From CALNYZ01 sp942490945 (GTDB lineage Bacteria; Pseudomonadota; Gammaproteobacteria; UBA6429; Thiohalophilaceae): DNA of 64,000 nt. The position numbers and the translations under genes were made by a program. Positions 52,121 to 60,235 of the stretch are shown here, one piece after another (the first letter of the stretch is position 1; every line of letters begins with the position of its first letter). The notes beneath the pieces were generated by a model. The model was given only the letters and a program-made list of their open reading frames with translations, was not told the DNA's origin and made no database searches. Where the stretch lies: positions 892,024 through 956,023 of the forward strand of contig CALNYZ010000044.1 of assembly GCA_942490945.1 (NCBI GenBank). The letters run 5' to 3'.

Positions 52121-52756
52121 ATGATGGATTTCATTGACAGGAAAATAGAGCGCTACGCGTACAACCATACTGAGGATGAGGGCGACCTGTTAAAACAGTT
52201 GAAGGAGGAGACGTACGCATCTCTGGAAATTCCGCAGATGCTGACCGACCGTATTGAAGGGCGGTTCCTCAACCTGCTGGTGAAGATTTCAGGAGCGCGG
52301 CGCGTGGTGGAAGTGGGGACGTTCAGCGGCTACGGCACCCTGTCCATGGCCGAGGCGCTCCCCGACGATGGCGAACTGTACACCTGTGAAATCGACCCGG
52401 AAGCGATTGCGGTGGCCCGGAAATATTTCGACCAGAGTCCGCACGGGAAAAAAATCCACCTGTTGGAAGGAGACGCGCAGGTTTCGCTGGCGAAGCTGTC
52501 CGGCCCGATTGATTTCGCATTCATCGACGCCGACAAGGCCAACTACCTGAATTATTACCAGGCGCTTTTGCCAAAGATGCGCCACGGGGGGCTGATCGCC
52601 GTCGACAATGTACTCTGGAGCGGGCGGGTTTTGCATCCGATGGACGATTCCGACCGCGCCATTGCCGGATTCAACGACACCGTCAAGCGCGACCCGCGCG
52701 TGGAGCATGTGTTCCTCACCGTGCGCGACGGCATTTACCTCCTGCGCGTGAAGTAA
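52121..52756 (+). CDS. O-methyltransferase family 3 protein (caffeoyl-CoA type)
   Basis: 211 residues. The SAM-binding motifs are VVEVGTFSGYGTLSMAEALP, LYTCEIDPEAIAVARKYF, IDFAFIDADKANYLNYYQALLPKMRHGGLIAVDNVLW, which is typical of cation-dependent O-methyltransferases. These act on catechol-like small molecules. GGAGG precedes the ATG; two ATG codons are adjacent (52121, 52124). It probably continues the aroK operon or has its own promoter in the 56-base gap. The substrate is not inferred. Confidence 0.9.
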   Translation: MMDFIDRKIERYAYNHTEDEGDLLKQLKEETYASLEIPQMLTDRIEGRFLNLLVKISGARRVVEVGTFSGYGTLSMAEALPDDGELYTCEIDPEAIAVARKYFDQSPHGKKIHLLEGDAQVSLAKLSGPIDFAFIDADKANYLNYYQALLPKMRHGGLIAVDNVLWSGRVLHPMDDSDRAIAGFNDTVKRDPRVEHVFLTVRDGIYLLRVK

Positions 52757-52764
52757 ACGGGCGG

Positions 52765-53406
52765 TTAGAAATACTCGTCCAGCAACGCCTTGCGTCGGCG
52801 TTCGTATTCGGCCTGGTCGATCAGTTCCTTGTCTTTCAGTTTATTCAGGATGCCCAGCTTGCGTTCCAGTTGCTGCTCTTTTGAAGTGGGCGTGGAAGCG
52901 GATGGCGGCGGGCCGCCGGAGGCCGGGGCCTTGACGGCAGGTGGTCTGCCGGCCGGGTTTTCCTGTCGCTCTCTTGGTGGTTGCAGGTCGATGGGGGAAA
53001 CGATCCAGTTGTGGATGTCGCGCTCCAGCAACAGTTTTTTGGTGAAGTATTTCTGGCCGGATCGTGGCGCCAGCCGCCAGCGTTGTTCGTTCCGGGCCCA
53101 GGCCTGGCGGGTGAAGCCTTCGCCGTTGATTTTCGAGATGCGCCAGTTCAGCCGGCCGTTGCTGGCAAACAGGTCCCCTTCCGTTTTTCCGCCGTCCCCC
53201 TGAACTTCAAATGAAATGTAATGGTCCGGTTTGGCGTGGTTGAGCGCCTTGGTCAGGAGGCGTTTCAGGTCGGGCCGTTGCACCTTGGTGAACACCGGTT
53301 CCGGTTTGCCGACCAGCGCCATGTATTCGAAGTAGACCGACTTGATCTGCCTCTCCATCGTGTCCTCGGCGATGGCAAGCGGGTGCTGGAAGTCGATGCC
53401 GTCCAT
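52765..53406 (-). CDS. putative lipoprotein with C-terminal SHOCT-like helix pair (N-terminus frame-shifted)
   Basis: 213 residues from the ATG at 53406. Its Pro-rich middle (PPRERQENPAGRPPAV) is followed by the C-terminal KLGILNKLKDKELIDQAEYERRRKALLDEYF, a SHOCT-type helical hairpin. The frame stays open well upstream through CTSIPDESRRLETRNV without any start. A start ATG at 53581 overlaps the end of the methyltransferase gene and leads to a hydrophobic LWGITLLWILSRTG, one base out of frame. The gene probably starts there and has an indel near 53485-53500. Confidence 0.65.
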   Translation of the reverse strand: MDGIDFQHPLAIAEDTMERQIKSVYFEYMALVGKPEPVFTKVQRPDLKRLLTKALNHAKPDHYISFEVQGDGGKTEGDLFASNGRLNWRISKINGEGFTRQAWARNEQRWRLAPRSGQKYFTKKLLLERDIHNWIVSPIDLQPPRERQENPAGRPPAVKAPASGGPPPSASTPTSKEQQLERKLGILNKLKDKELIDQAEYERRRKALLDEYF

Positions 53407-53567
53407 GTCCCGGTCGCGTTGCCTGTCGTGATATTCAATGATGACATTCCGGGTCTCCAGACGTCGGCTTTCATCCGGGATACTGGTGCAGGCCTGTGCG
53501 GGAGAGGATCCAGAGCAGGGTGATGCCCCAAAGCCATGAGGGGAAAAACCGGTGCCCGGTTGTCGGT

Positions 53568-54146
53568 TCAGGAGGGATCATTTTCTTCCGGTTTGCGCGC
53601 CAGAATGGACGAGGCGCCTTTTTCATCTTCATCCGTTTCCCGGTAATGGAGTATGCGGTAGTTGTAGAATTCCTTGATGAGTTCATTATGGTCCAGCACC
53701 CATTCCGGTTTGAAATCGGTGTATTTCAGATGATCCTGATTGAAGGTTTCAAAAATGACGAGGCCCCCTGGCCGCAGGCTTTTGCGAATGGGTTCGAATA
53801 GTTTGCGGTCCAGAAAGTAAAAACACATCACCAGATCGAACGTGTTTTCAAGAATGGTCCAATCGTCGAGGTCGGCGACTTCCCCCTTGAGCGAGAGGCC
53901 GCGTTCCTGAGCCAGCTCGTTGGCCCGTTGAACCCCGACCTCGGAGATGTCGACCCCGAGGACGTCATAACCCAGGCTGGCGGCAAAGAGGGCATTGCGA
54001 CCTTCCCCCATGGCCAGATCCAGCGCCCGGCCTTTGCCGGGCAGTTGGGTCCGGTTATCCGCCAGCCAGGAACATGGCTGGCGACCGGCCAGACACTCGC
54101 TTCCCCCGTATTTTGAGTTCCACTTCTCCTTGTCTTTCAAAGACAT
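53568..54146 (-). CDS. class I SAM-dependent methyltransferase (TehB-like)
   Basis: 192 residues. Motifs: ALDLAMGEGRNALFAASLGYDVLGVDISEVGVQRANEL, FDLVMCFYFLDRKLFEPIRKSLRPGGLVIFETFN. It resembles tellurite-resistance TehB-like and other small thiopurine-type methyltransferases. The substrate is unknown. The ATG at 54146 begins the unit; its 3' end overlaps the presumed start of the next gene (53581), a sign of translational coupling. Confidence 0.88.
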   Translation of the reverse strand: MSLKDKEKWNSKYGGSECLAGRQPCSWLADNRTQLPGKGRALDLAMGEGRNALFAASLGYDVLGVDISEVGVQRANELAQERGLSLKGEVADLDDWTILENTFDLVMCFYFLDRKLFEPIRKSLRPGGLVIFETFNQDHLKYTDFKPEWVLDHNELIKEFYNYRILHYRETDEDEKGASSILARKPEENDPS

Positions 54147-54257
54147 ATCGTAGGCCTCGTCGTTTTTTTATAGCACTCGTTGAATGATCCCGCAAGCCGG
54201 GCGGCGGCGGGGTCCCGGCCCGGCCCGGTAAATGAAAAAGATATTGTAACTCAGAAG

Positions 54258-54286
54258 TTGACGCAAGCTTGAAATTTCAGTATGAT
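54258..54286 (+). promoter_or_regulatory. sigma70-type promoter of rplU-rpmA
   Basis: TTGACG (54258-54263), a 17-base spacer and TATGAT (54281-54286) form a near-consensus promoter, the best in the window. The leader to the rplU ATG (54371) is about 80 bases. Confidence 0.8.
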
Positions 54287-54370
54287 GCCTGCTTATATTT
54301 CCCCTCGTTCAGGTCACCCCTGTAGCAAGGTTTTCCGTTATATTTCAAGAGTGAGTACCCAGGAGACGTT

Positions 54371-54682
54371 ATGTACGCGGTTCTGAAAACCGGCGGCAAG
54401 CAGTACAAGGTTGCCGAAGGCGATGAAATCAAGGTTGAAAAAATTGAAGCCAATGTAGGCGATTCCATCACCCTGAACGAGGTGTTGATGGTTGCAGGCG
54501 AAGGTCAGGCACAGGTGGGTGCGCCCCTGCTGGACGGCGCGGCGGTCACCGCCGAGGTGCTGGACCAGTTGAAAGCGCCCAAGATTATTGTATTCAAAAA
54601 GAAACGCCGCAAGAATTATCGGCGGAAAAACGGCCACCGTCAGCCGTTGACCAAACTCAAAATTACCGGCATCAACCGCTAA
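54371..54682 (+). CDS. rplU: 50S ribosomal protein L21
   Basis: 103 residues; a large-subunit protein. Signature: YAVLKTGGKQYKVAEGD at the start, IKVEKIEANVGD, VLMVAGEGQAQVG and the Lys/Arg-rich FKKKRRKNYRRKNGHRQ. The gene follows a strong promoter and precedes rpmA by 18 bases, the conserved order rplU-rpmA-obg. Confidence 0.98.
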   Translation: MYAVLKTGGKQYKVAEGDEIKVEKIEANVGDSITLNEVLMVAGEGQAQVGAPLLDGAAVTAEVLDQLKAPKIIVFKKKRRKNYRRKNGHRQPLTKLKITGINR

Positions 54683-54700
54683 GTATACTGAGGGAACAAA

Positions 54701-54961
54701 ATGGCACATAAAAAAGGGCAGGGCAGTACTTCCAACGGCCGCGACAGTATCGGCAAACGACTGGGCGTAAAACGCTTCGACGGACAGCTGGTGCAGGCGG
54801 GTGAAATTCTGGTCCGTCAAAGGGGCACCACGATTCATCCCGGCAACAATGTTTCTGTCGGCAGTGATTACACGTTGTTCACAACGGTTCCGGGCAAGGT
54901 GAAATTTGAATGGCTGACCCGCACCAAGAAAAAAGTCAGCGTGTACCCCGTTTCCGAATAA
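54701..54961 (+). CDS. rpmA: 50S ribosomal protein L27
   Basis: 86 residues. Signature AHKKGQGSTSNGRDSIGKRLGVKRFDGQ and the GNNVSVGSDYTLF core. Its N-terminal Ala-His reaches the peptidyl transferase centre. GAGGGAACAAA precedes the ATG. It is in the rplU-rpmA-obg operon. Confidence 0.98.
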   Translation: MAHKKGQGSTSNGRDSIGKRLGVKRFDGQLVQAGEILVRQRGTTIHPGNNVSVGSDYTLFTTVPGKVKFEWLTRTKKKVSVYPVSE

Positions 54962-55023
54962 TACCATCCCCTCCAGCTAAATTTCTTTTTCCTGGAAAAT
55001 CCTAAAGCTACAGGTGTGTCCTC

Positions 55024-56076
55024 ATGTTTGTCGACCAGGTTAAAATTACGGTCCAGGCGGGCAAGGGAGGGGACGGCTGTTGCAGTTTCCGCCGTGAAAA
55101 GTTCATTCCGAAGGGTGGCCCGGACGGCGGCAATGGGGGGCGGGGCGGCAACATCATCCTCGTCACCGATCCCGGCCTCACCACCCTGATTGACCTTCGC
55201 TACCAGCAACTCTACCGCGCCGAGGCGGGAACCCACGGACGCGGCAAAAGCCAGACCGGCAAGAGCGGCCAGGACATGCGGGTCAAGGTGCCGATGGGCA
55301 CCGTTGTCAAGGATCACGAAAGCGGAAATTTACTGGCTGACCTGACCGAGCCCTTTGAGGAATTCATCCTCGCCTACGGCGGTCGTGGCGGGTTTGGCAA
55401 CGAGCATTACAAATCCTCCGTGAACCGCGCTCCCCGCAGGGCGGACAAGGGCACCCCGGGTGAAGAGAAAGTGCTCACCCTTGAGTTGAAGCTCCTGGCC
55501 GATGTGGGCATTGTGGGGTTTCCAAACGCCGGCAAGTCCACCCTCATTTCACGCATCTCCAACGCGCATCCTGAAATCGCTGATTACCCCTTCACCACCC
55601 TGACCCCGAAACTGGGTGTCGTCAAGGTGGAGGATTTTCGTTCCTTTGTGGCGGCGGATATCCCCGGTATTATTGAAGGCGCGCATGAAGGCAAAGGCCT
55701 GGGGCACCGTTTCCTGAAGCACACCGAACGCACCCGCCTGCTCGTCCATCTTCTGGATTTTTCACTGATGAACACCCGCAATCCCATTGAGGATTATCAT
55801 ATCCTGCAACACGAACTTGAGGCTTTTGATTCGAGCCTGGCCGAAAAGCCGCAAATTCTGGTGGCCAGCAAGGTGGACCACCCGGAAGCGGAAGCGCGAT
55901 GGGAAGAGTTGAAACCCCAGCTTGAGGCGTTGAATCCCTCGGTCATGGCCATTTCCTCCATTCAGGGCCGGGGATTAAAAGAACTGATTTACGCCATCAA
56001 GATCCGGTTGGAGCAGATGGGAAGGTGGAGTTCCGAGATTCCGGAGGAAGGAATGGACGGGAGTCAGCTGATCTGA
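55024..56076 (+). CDS. obg: GTPase Obg/CgtA
   Basis: 350 residues. The Obg N-terminal fold (about 1-158) begins FVDQVKITVQAGKGGDGCCSF, with its Gly-rich PGGPDGGNGG-like turn. The G domain holds VGFPNAGKSTLISRISNA (G1), ADIPGIIEGAHEGKGLGHRFL (G3) and VASKVDHPEA (G4). It is an essential GTPase in ribosome assembly and stress control. The 3' end overlaps the convergent zinc-ribbon gene by 13 bases. Confidence 0.97.
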   Translation: MFVDQVKITVQAGKGGDGCCSFRREKFIPKGGPDGGNGGRGGNIILVTDPGLTTLIDLRYQQLYRAEAGTHGRGKSQTGKSGQDMRVKVPMGTVVKDHESGNLLADLTEPFEEFILAYGGRGGFGNEHYKSSVNRAPRRADKGTPGEEKVLTLELKLLADVGIVGFPNAGKSTLISRISNAHPEIADYPFTTLTPKLGVVKVEDFRSFVAADIPGIIEGAHEGKGLGHRFLKHTERTRLLVHLLDFSLMNTRNPIEDYHILQHELEAFDSSLAEKPQILVASKVDHPEAEARWEELKPQLEALNPSVMAISSIQGRGLKELIYAIKIRLEQMGRWSSEIPEEGMDGSQLI

Positions 56077-58037
56077 AATTCCTTGAACGACGCTTTTTTG
56101 ATCTTGCCCTTTTTAAGCCCCTTGTTGATTTCAAGTTCCAGCCTTTTCACCAGCTTCTCCTTGACGTAGAGAATATCGTTGTAGAACTTTCGTTTGAGAA
56201 AACGTTCTACCGTTGAGGCCATGATTTTTTCGTATACGGGCAGGGAACTCCTCATGCCCTCCGCCGTTTTGGGCTGGTCCATTTCGAGTTGAATGGTAAA
56301 GCTCAGAACCTTGATATCCGTGGGACTGTAGGCGACGGGCATGATCGTGCTCATTTCGACAATATCGGCAAAGGGCTGGAGGGCCTGGTTCAGGCCCGCC
56401 GAGTCTGCCGGGGCGCCTTCTTTGTCCCCACTGTCTGCTTCCTCTCCCAGTAAGGCGTTCTGGGCCGTTTCCACGGCGGAGGATTTTGCGTCGGGTTTTG
56501 CCTCGTCCGTCTTCTGACCGGGGGCGGGATCGACCGATTCCTTTCCCGGCTCCGGGGCCGACTCATTTCCGGATTCGGCCAATTGTGCCTCTTCGACAAG
56601 TTCCGGGGGGGCAAAGGTCTGGATGGCGAAATAGGCGCTCCCTCCTATCAACAGGAGAGCCAGAATGCCACCACCGACAACCAGCTTGCCGGTTTTGCCG
56701 GAGGGCAGGGGGATGAAGCCGAGTTTTTTTTGTGGAGCTTCGGTTTCAAATTCGTCGTCCTCATCGAGGTCGGCGTAGTCGTCTTCATTATAATTGGCAA
56801 GGGCTTCGTCCGCCAGACCCAGTCCGCCGGAATCGTCGTGAGCGATGGCGGCGAGCTTCTGCATTTCCTCGTCCGAGAGGTCTTCGTCGTCGTCAGGGTT
56901 GCCTCCAACTCCGGCAAGCCCTGCATCCTCATCCGCCTCGGAGGCAACGGCCTCTGGGGAGGTGTCCTCATTGGCCTCTTCGAAAGCCTGGGCCCATAAA
57001 TCCTCTTCGGAATTGTCATCGGTATCCGGTTTTTTCGGCACAGGATCCGCCTGTTTGGCCTCGGTTTCAGCCTGATCGGCAAAGGCCTGGGCCCAGAGGT
57101 CTTCTTCTGGCGTGTCGGCGGTATTGTTATCTTCCGGCGGTCCGGCTTCCGCCTGCTTGGCCTCGGTTTCAGCCTGGTCGGCAAAGGCCTGGGCCCAGAG
57201 GTCTTCTTCTGGCGTGTCGGCGGTATTGTTATCTTCCGGCGGTCCGGCTTCCGCCTGCTTGGCCTCGGTTTCAGCCTGGTCGGCAAAGGCCTGGGCCCAG
57301 AGGTCCTCATCCGATTCTGCGGGCGGTGTTTCCTCCTGCTCCGGTTCTTCGACGGCTTCCAGGTCTTCGGCTTCCGCCTTTTTGGCTTCGGTTTCAGCCT
57401 GATCGGCAAAAGCCTGGGCCCAGAGGTCCTCATCCGATTCTGCGGACGGTGTTTCCTCCTGCTCCGGTTCTTCGACGGCTTCCAGGTCTTCGGGTTCCTC
57501 CGTCGTTTCGGCTTCTATTGCAATCGGGGGAGCGGGCTCCTCTGCGGACGGAAGCTCCTGATCCACTTCCTCCGTCTCTACCTGTTCTTCGCGGTGACCT
57601 TCCGCTACGGATTGGTCCCAGATTTGATCCAGATCGGCCTCGCCCAGACCCGATTCCTCTTGATCCGGGCTATCGGCAAGCAGGTTTTCGAGGAGTCCGT
57701 CGAGGTTGGTATCCGGCGAAGCGCTTGCTGAAATGTCTTCGGGCGGGGCGGTTTCTTCCAGATTTTCCTGTTGAATCAGTTCGTCGAGAAAGGCGTCCAG
57801 ATTTTCCTGAGTGTCAGGAGAGTCCTCTTCCATCCCTTGTTCCGGGTCGTGAGTCGAATCGGTCGAATGGCCTTCCATGAGGTTTTTTGAAGAGTCCGCC
57901 ACTATCGCGCTGGCGGTTTCCTCGAAAACCCGGAAGGTGTGCTGGCATCGAGCGCATTTTACCTCCACCCCATCATCACCTGAGGGAGGTAAATCCACCT
58001 GATATCTGGCCTGGCATTCTGGACACGAAAATTTCAT
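56064..58037 (-). CDS. MJ0042 zinc-ribbon protein with acidic repeats, membrane helix and FliL-like C-terminus
   Basis: 657 residues. The N-terminal zinc ribbon has CPECQARYQVDLPP and CARCQHTFRVFEE (four Cys). Residues 60-430 are an acidic, Ala/Glu/Pro-rich tether with five repeats of EDLWAQAFADQAETEA; two of them are nearly identical copies of 34 residues. A membrane helix follows (GGILALLLIGGSAYFAI, about 460). The C-terminal part (about 530-657) ends LVKRLELEINKGLKKGKIKKASFKEFQI, typical of FliL-type domains. It may be a flagellar-motor-like or gliding-motility component. It is encoded opposite obg. Confidence 0.8.
   Translation of the reverse strand: MKFSCPECQARYQVDLPPSGDDGVEVKCARCQHTFRVFEETASAIVADSSKNLMEGHSTDSTHDPEQGMEEDSPDTQENLDAFLDELIQQENLEETAPPEDISASASPDTNLDGLLENLLADSPDQEESGLGEADLDQIWDQSVAEGHREEQVETEEVDQELPSAEEPAPPIAIEAETTEEPEDLEAVEEPEQEETPSAESDEDLWAQAFADQAETEAKKAEAEDLEAVEEPEQEETPPAESDEDLWAQAFADQAETEAKQAEAGPPEDNNTADTPEEDLWAQAFADQAETEAKQAEAGPPEDNNTADTPEEDLWAQAFADQAETEAKQADPVPKKPDTDDNSEEDLWAQAFEEANEDTSPEAVASEADEDAGLAGVGGNPDDDEDLSDEEMQKLAAIAHDDSGGLGLADEALANYNEDDYADLDEDDEFETEAPQKKLGFIPLPSGKTGKLVVGGGILALLLIGGSAYFAIQTFAPPELVEEAQLAESGNESAPEPGKESVDPAPGQKTDEAKPDAKSSAVETAQNALLGEEADSGDKEGAPADSAGLNQALQPFADIVEMSTIMPVAYSPTDIKVLSFTIQLEMDQPKTAEGMRSSLPVYEKIMASTVERFLKRKFYNDILYVKEKLVKRLELEINKGLKKGKIKKASFKEFQIS
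57099..57302 (-). repeat. 102-bp tandem duplication inside the zinc-ribbon gene
   Basis: Two adjacent copies of a 102-bp unit are identical or nearly so at the DNA level, encoding a 34-residue unit (EDLWAQAFADQAETEAKQAE, then AGPPEDNNTADTPE). Diverged copies flank them at about 57000-57100 and 57300-57430. This indicates recent slippage or unequal recombination in the tether. Confidence 0.85.
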
Positions 58038-58303
58038 AACCTGTTCAATAAAAAGACCTTAATTAATCCAATTATAGGCTTATTACAGAAAATGACAAGG
58101 GTTGGTGACCGCTTCTGGGACAATTTGACAGAACCGGGGCATTCGGGATATACTCCTACCTGTGGTTTTAGTTATGAGTACTTTACGACACATTCACCAC
58201 CTAAATTAAGCTCCCGGCGAGGATTTCCAGCCCGAATGCCGAGTGAGCCTGAGCCCTTGCAGGGCTTGTCTTGTGACCCGACCAGGAAAACAGGCAAACA
58301 ATT

Positions 58304-58993
58304 ATGGCGAGTTTTCGTAAAATTTCTGTGCATTCAAACCGGGCCAGTTCTGTCCTGACCGCGATATTAGCGGTGGGGTTCAGTCTGGGGTTCGTCGGCA
58401 ATGATTTGCCCTACAATGGCGTTTCCCCGTTTTCCCGGTCCATTCTCTCCTATGAAGAGACGGTCATTTCCGAAATCGCCCGGGAAAAGCGAAAGGCCCG
58501 CCTGCTTTATGAAGGCGGGGTCAAGCAGCGGATTGCCAATATCATCGATGACTACCGCACCGGACTGAAGTTCGATGGTCAGGACCGGGTCGCCCGGGTC
58601 ATATTTGATGAATCTGAAAAGTACGGATTCGACCCGATGTTTCTCACCGCCGTTATTGTGACGGAAAGTTCCTTTTATAACTGGGCCAAATCGCATCGGG
58701 GCGCACTGGGGCTGATGCAAATCCGGCCGGCAACGGCACGGGCTCTGGTTGATGAAGTCGAGACGGTGAGTTCCGACAATGTGTCCCTCTACGACCCGGA
58801 ACATAATATCACCCTGGGTGCTTTCTACCTGAACAAGCTGATCGACAGGTTTGGCGATTTGAAGCTGGCTTTGGAAGCCTACAATCATGGCCCTTCAAGG
58901 CTCGTTCGGATATTGAAAAAAGGCAAGCGTCCCCACCGTTATTCCTCGAAGGTGCTGAAACTGTACCAGGCCTTCCGGGACCGGTCGATTTAA
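58304..58993 (+). CDS. lytic transglycosylase (SLT domain)
   Basis: 229 residues. The SLT domain (about 105-229) has FDPMFLTAVIVTESSFYN with catalytic Glu121, GALGLMQIRPATAR, DPEHNITLGAFYLNKLIDRFGDLKLALEAYNHGP. It cleaves peptidoglycan to anhydromuropeptides. The N-terminus (VLTAILAVGFSLGFVG) is a signal or anchor. The next gene, a haem lipoprotein, starts 50 bases later, so both may be one transcription unit. Confidence 0.93.
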   Translation: MASFRKISVHSNRASSVLTAILAVGFSLGFVGNDLPYNGVSPFSRSILSYEETVISEIAREKRKARLLYEGGVKQRIANIIDDYRTGLKFDGQDRVARVIFDESEKYGFDPMFLTAVIVTESSFYNWAKSHRGALGLMQIRPATARALVDEVETVSSDNVSLYDPEHNITLGAFYLNKLIDRFGDLKLALEAYNHGPSRLVRILKKGKRPHRYSSKVLKLYQAFRDRSI

Positions 58994-59043
58994 CGACCCA
59001 ACCTGCAAGGCAGTAGACTCTCCTGCCGATAAACCAAACACCC

Positions 59044-59565
59044 GTGTCATCCAATTCCGACCAAAGAGAGAAGGGTTCCGCATTCCTCCCGACTCAGGGG
59101 GCGTGTCTACGCCTGACCGGGCTGGTCCTGCTTCTGCTGGTGGTCGGTTACCTGTCTGCCTGCACTTCCTGGAAAGTCAAAAAGGCCTTTGAAGGCGAAT
59201 ACACAGCGGAGGAGAACAACCGCCTCATCGGTGATTACTGCCAGACCTGCCATATCCACAGCGGATTTTCAGCCGGTACGCATCTGGACGCGGTGCCGCA
59301 GGAATACAACCGGAAGGTGTTCCGGTACGCGACGGAGTGCCGCGTTTGTCACTTTCTGGAAATCAATAGTTTTACCGAAGAGATCAAACGGAAAACCCGC
59401 CGGCCGCGGGAGGCGAATAAGGGCGAGTTTCGCGACTTTGAGATCGATACCATGAGAGATCAAAAAGAACGCCTGACACGCGAAGATCAGGAAGAAAAGA
59501 AAAAGGCCAGCGAGGAACTCAAAAACCTAGATGAGGAAAAGGACAAACTCTTTGGCCTGTTTTAA
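59044..59565 (+). CDS. dihaem c-type cytochrome lipoprotein
   Basis: 173 residues from a GTG at 59044. The signal peptide with lipobox LSAC (Cys40) marks it for lipidation. Two CXXCH haem-attachment motifs follow: CQTCH (66-70) and CRVCH (99-103). The C-terminal half is a charged coiled coil (EDQEEKKKASEELKNLDEEKDK). Such a lipoprotein could carry electrons in the periplasm; the low number of haems and charged tail suggest an accessory role. It ends inside the beginning of the FimV-like gene region. Confidence 0.85.
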   Translation: MSSNSDQREKGSAFLPTQGACLRLTGLVLLLLVVGYLSACTSWKVKKAFEGEYTAEENNRLIGDYCQTCHIHSGFSAGTHLDAVPQEYNRKVFRYATECRVCHFLEINSFTEEIKRKTRRPREANKGEFRDFEIDTMRDQKERLTREDQEEKKKASEELKNLDEEKDKLFGLF

Positions 59566-59614
59566 CGGTCCCATCCGCTATACCTTCCGGGGCCCTGCAC
59601 ACCGGAATTCCCGC

Positions 59615-60235
59615 ATGCCTGAAAACAGGGGTGTCCCTCAAATTAAACGATACGGAGTTCTCCTGGTTGGGTGGGTCTTGATGTTCACCCTCGCGCTCCC
59701 CGTGCCCGGGTGGGGATTCAGTCTGGGACCCATGGAAGTGATCAGCGATTTTGGTGAAAAGTTCAATGCTGAAATTGAACTGAAGGCCAATCCCGACCAA
59801 CCTCTCAAGGTGACCATCGGGTCTCCGGAAGATTACCGGAAATCCGGAGTGTCGCGGCCCAGCGTTGTCGACGAACTCATTCTGCCCGATCAGGTTGAAA
59901 CCAGGGACGGACGGAGGATTCTCCGTGTGCTGTCCCCTCTGCCCCTGTTTCATCCTTCCTTCAACCTGGTGATTCGGGCTGAGCAGGGAGGAAACGTGAT
60001 CATGGAAAACTATCTGGTCTCGGTTGACTTCCGGCAGAGTGTGACCCTGCGGCTGAAGGCGGAACGGGAACAGGATAAGGAACAGGCCCCTCCTCCCGAG
60101 CCGGAGCCGGATGAACTGGTCGACTCAGGAAAAGTTCCGGACGCGGCCGCGCAGGCGGACCCCCGGGGAGTCGGCCGAAACGGAAAGCCTGCAGGCAGAA
60201 GCGAAAGAGAATGGCGAAGAAGCCGGGGGCAATAA
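59615..60235 (+). CDS. FimV/HubP-like envelope protein, N-terminal part (frame interrupted)
   Basis: From the ATG at 59615, 206 residues. The signal peptide (GVLLVGWVLMFTLALPVPGWG) is followed by the FimV N-terminal domain: FSLGPMEVISDFGEKFNAEIELKA, PDQPLKVTIGSPEDYRKSGV. After PPPEPEPDELVDSGKVPDAA the reading becomes Arg-rich and stops at 60235. The real continuation is in the other frame from a C run at 60160-60164. FimV-type proteins organise the cell pole and peptidoglycan. An upstream start at 59531 is possible. Confidence 0.75.
   Translation: MPENRGVPQIKRYGVLLVGWVLMFTLALPVPGWGFSLGPMEVISDFGEKFNAEIELKANPDQPLKVTIGSPEDYRKSGVSRPSVVDELILPDQVETRDGRRILRVLSPLPLFHPSFNLVIRAEQGGNVIMENYLVSVDFRQSVTLRLKAEREQDKEQAPPPEPEPDELVDSGKVPDAAAQADPRGVGRNGKPAGRSEREWRRSRGQ

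Noticed and set aside
57000..57440. Repeat array as a CRISPR
   Set aside because: Units of 102 bp encode protein in frame and have no spacers.
56732..57880. 382-codon plus-strand frame
   Set aside because: Pro/Arg-rich mirror of the acidic repeat tether; repeats in DNA keep all frames open.
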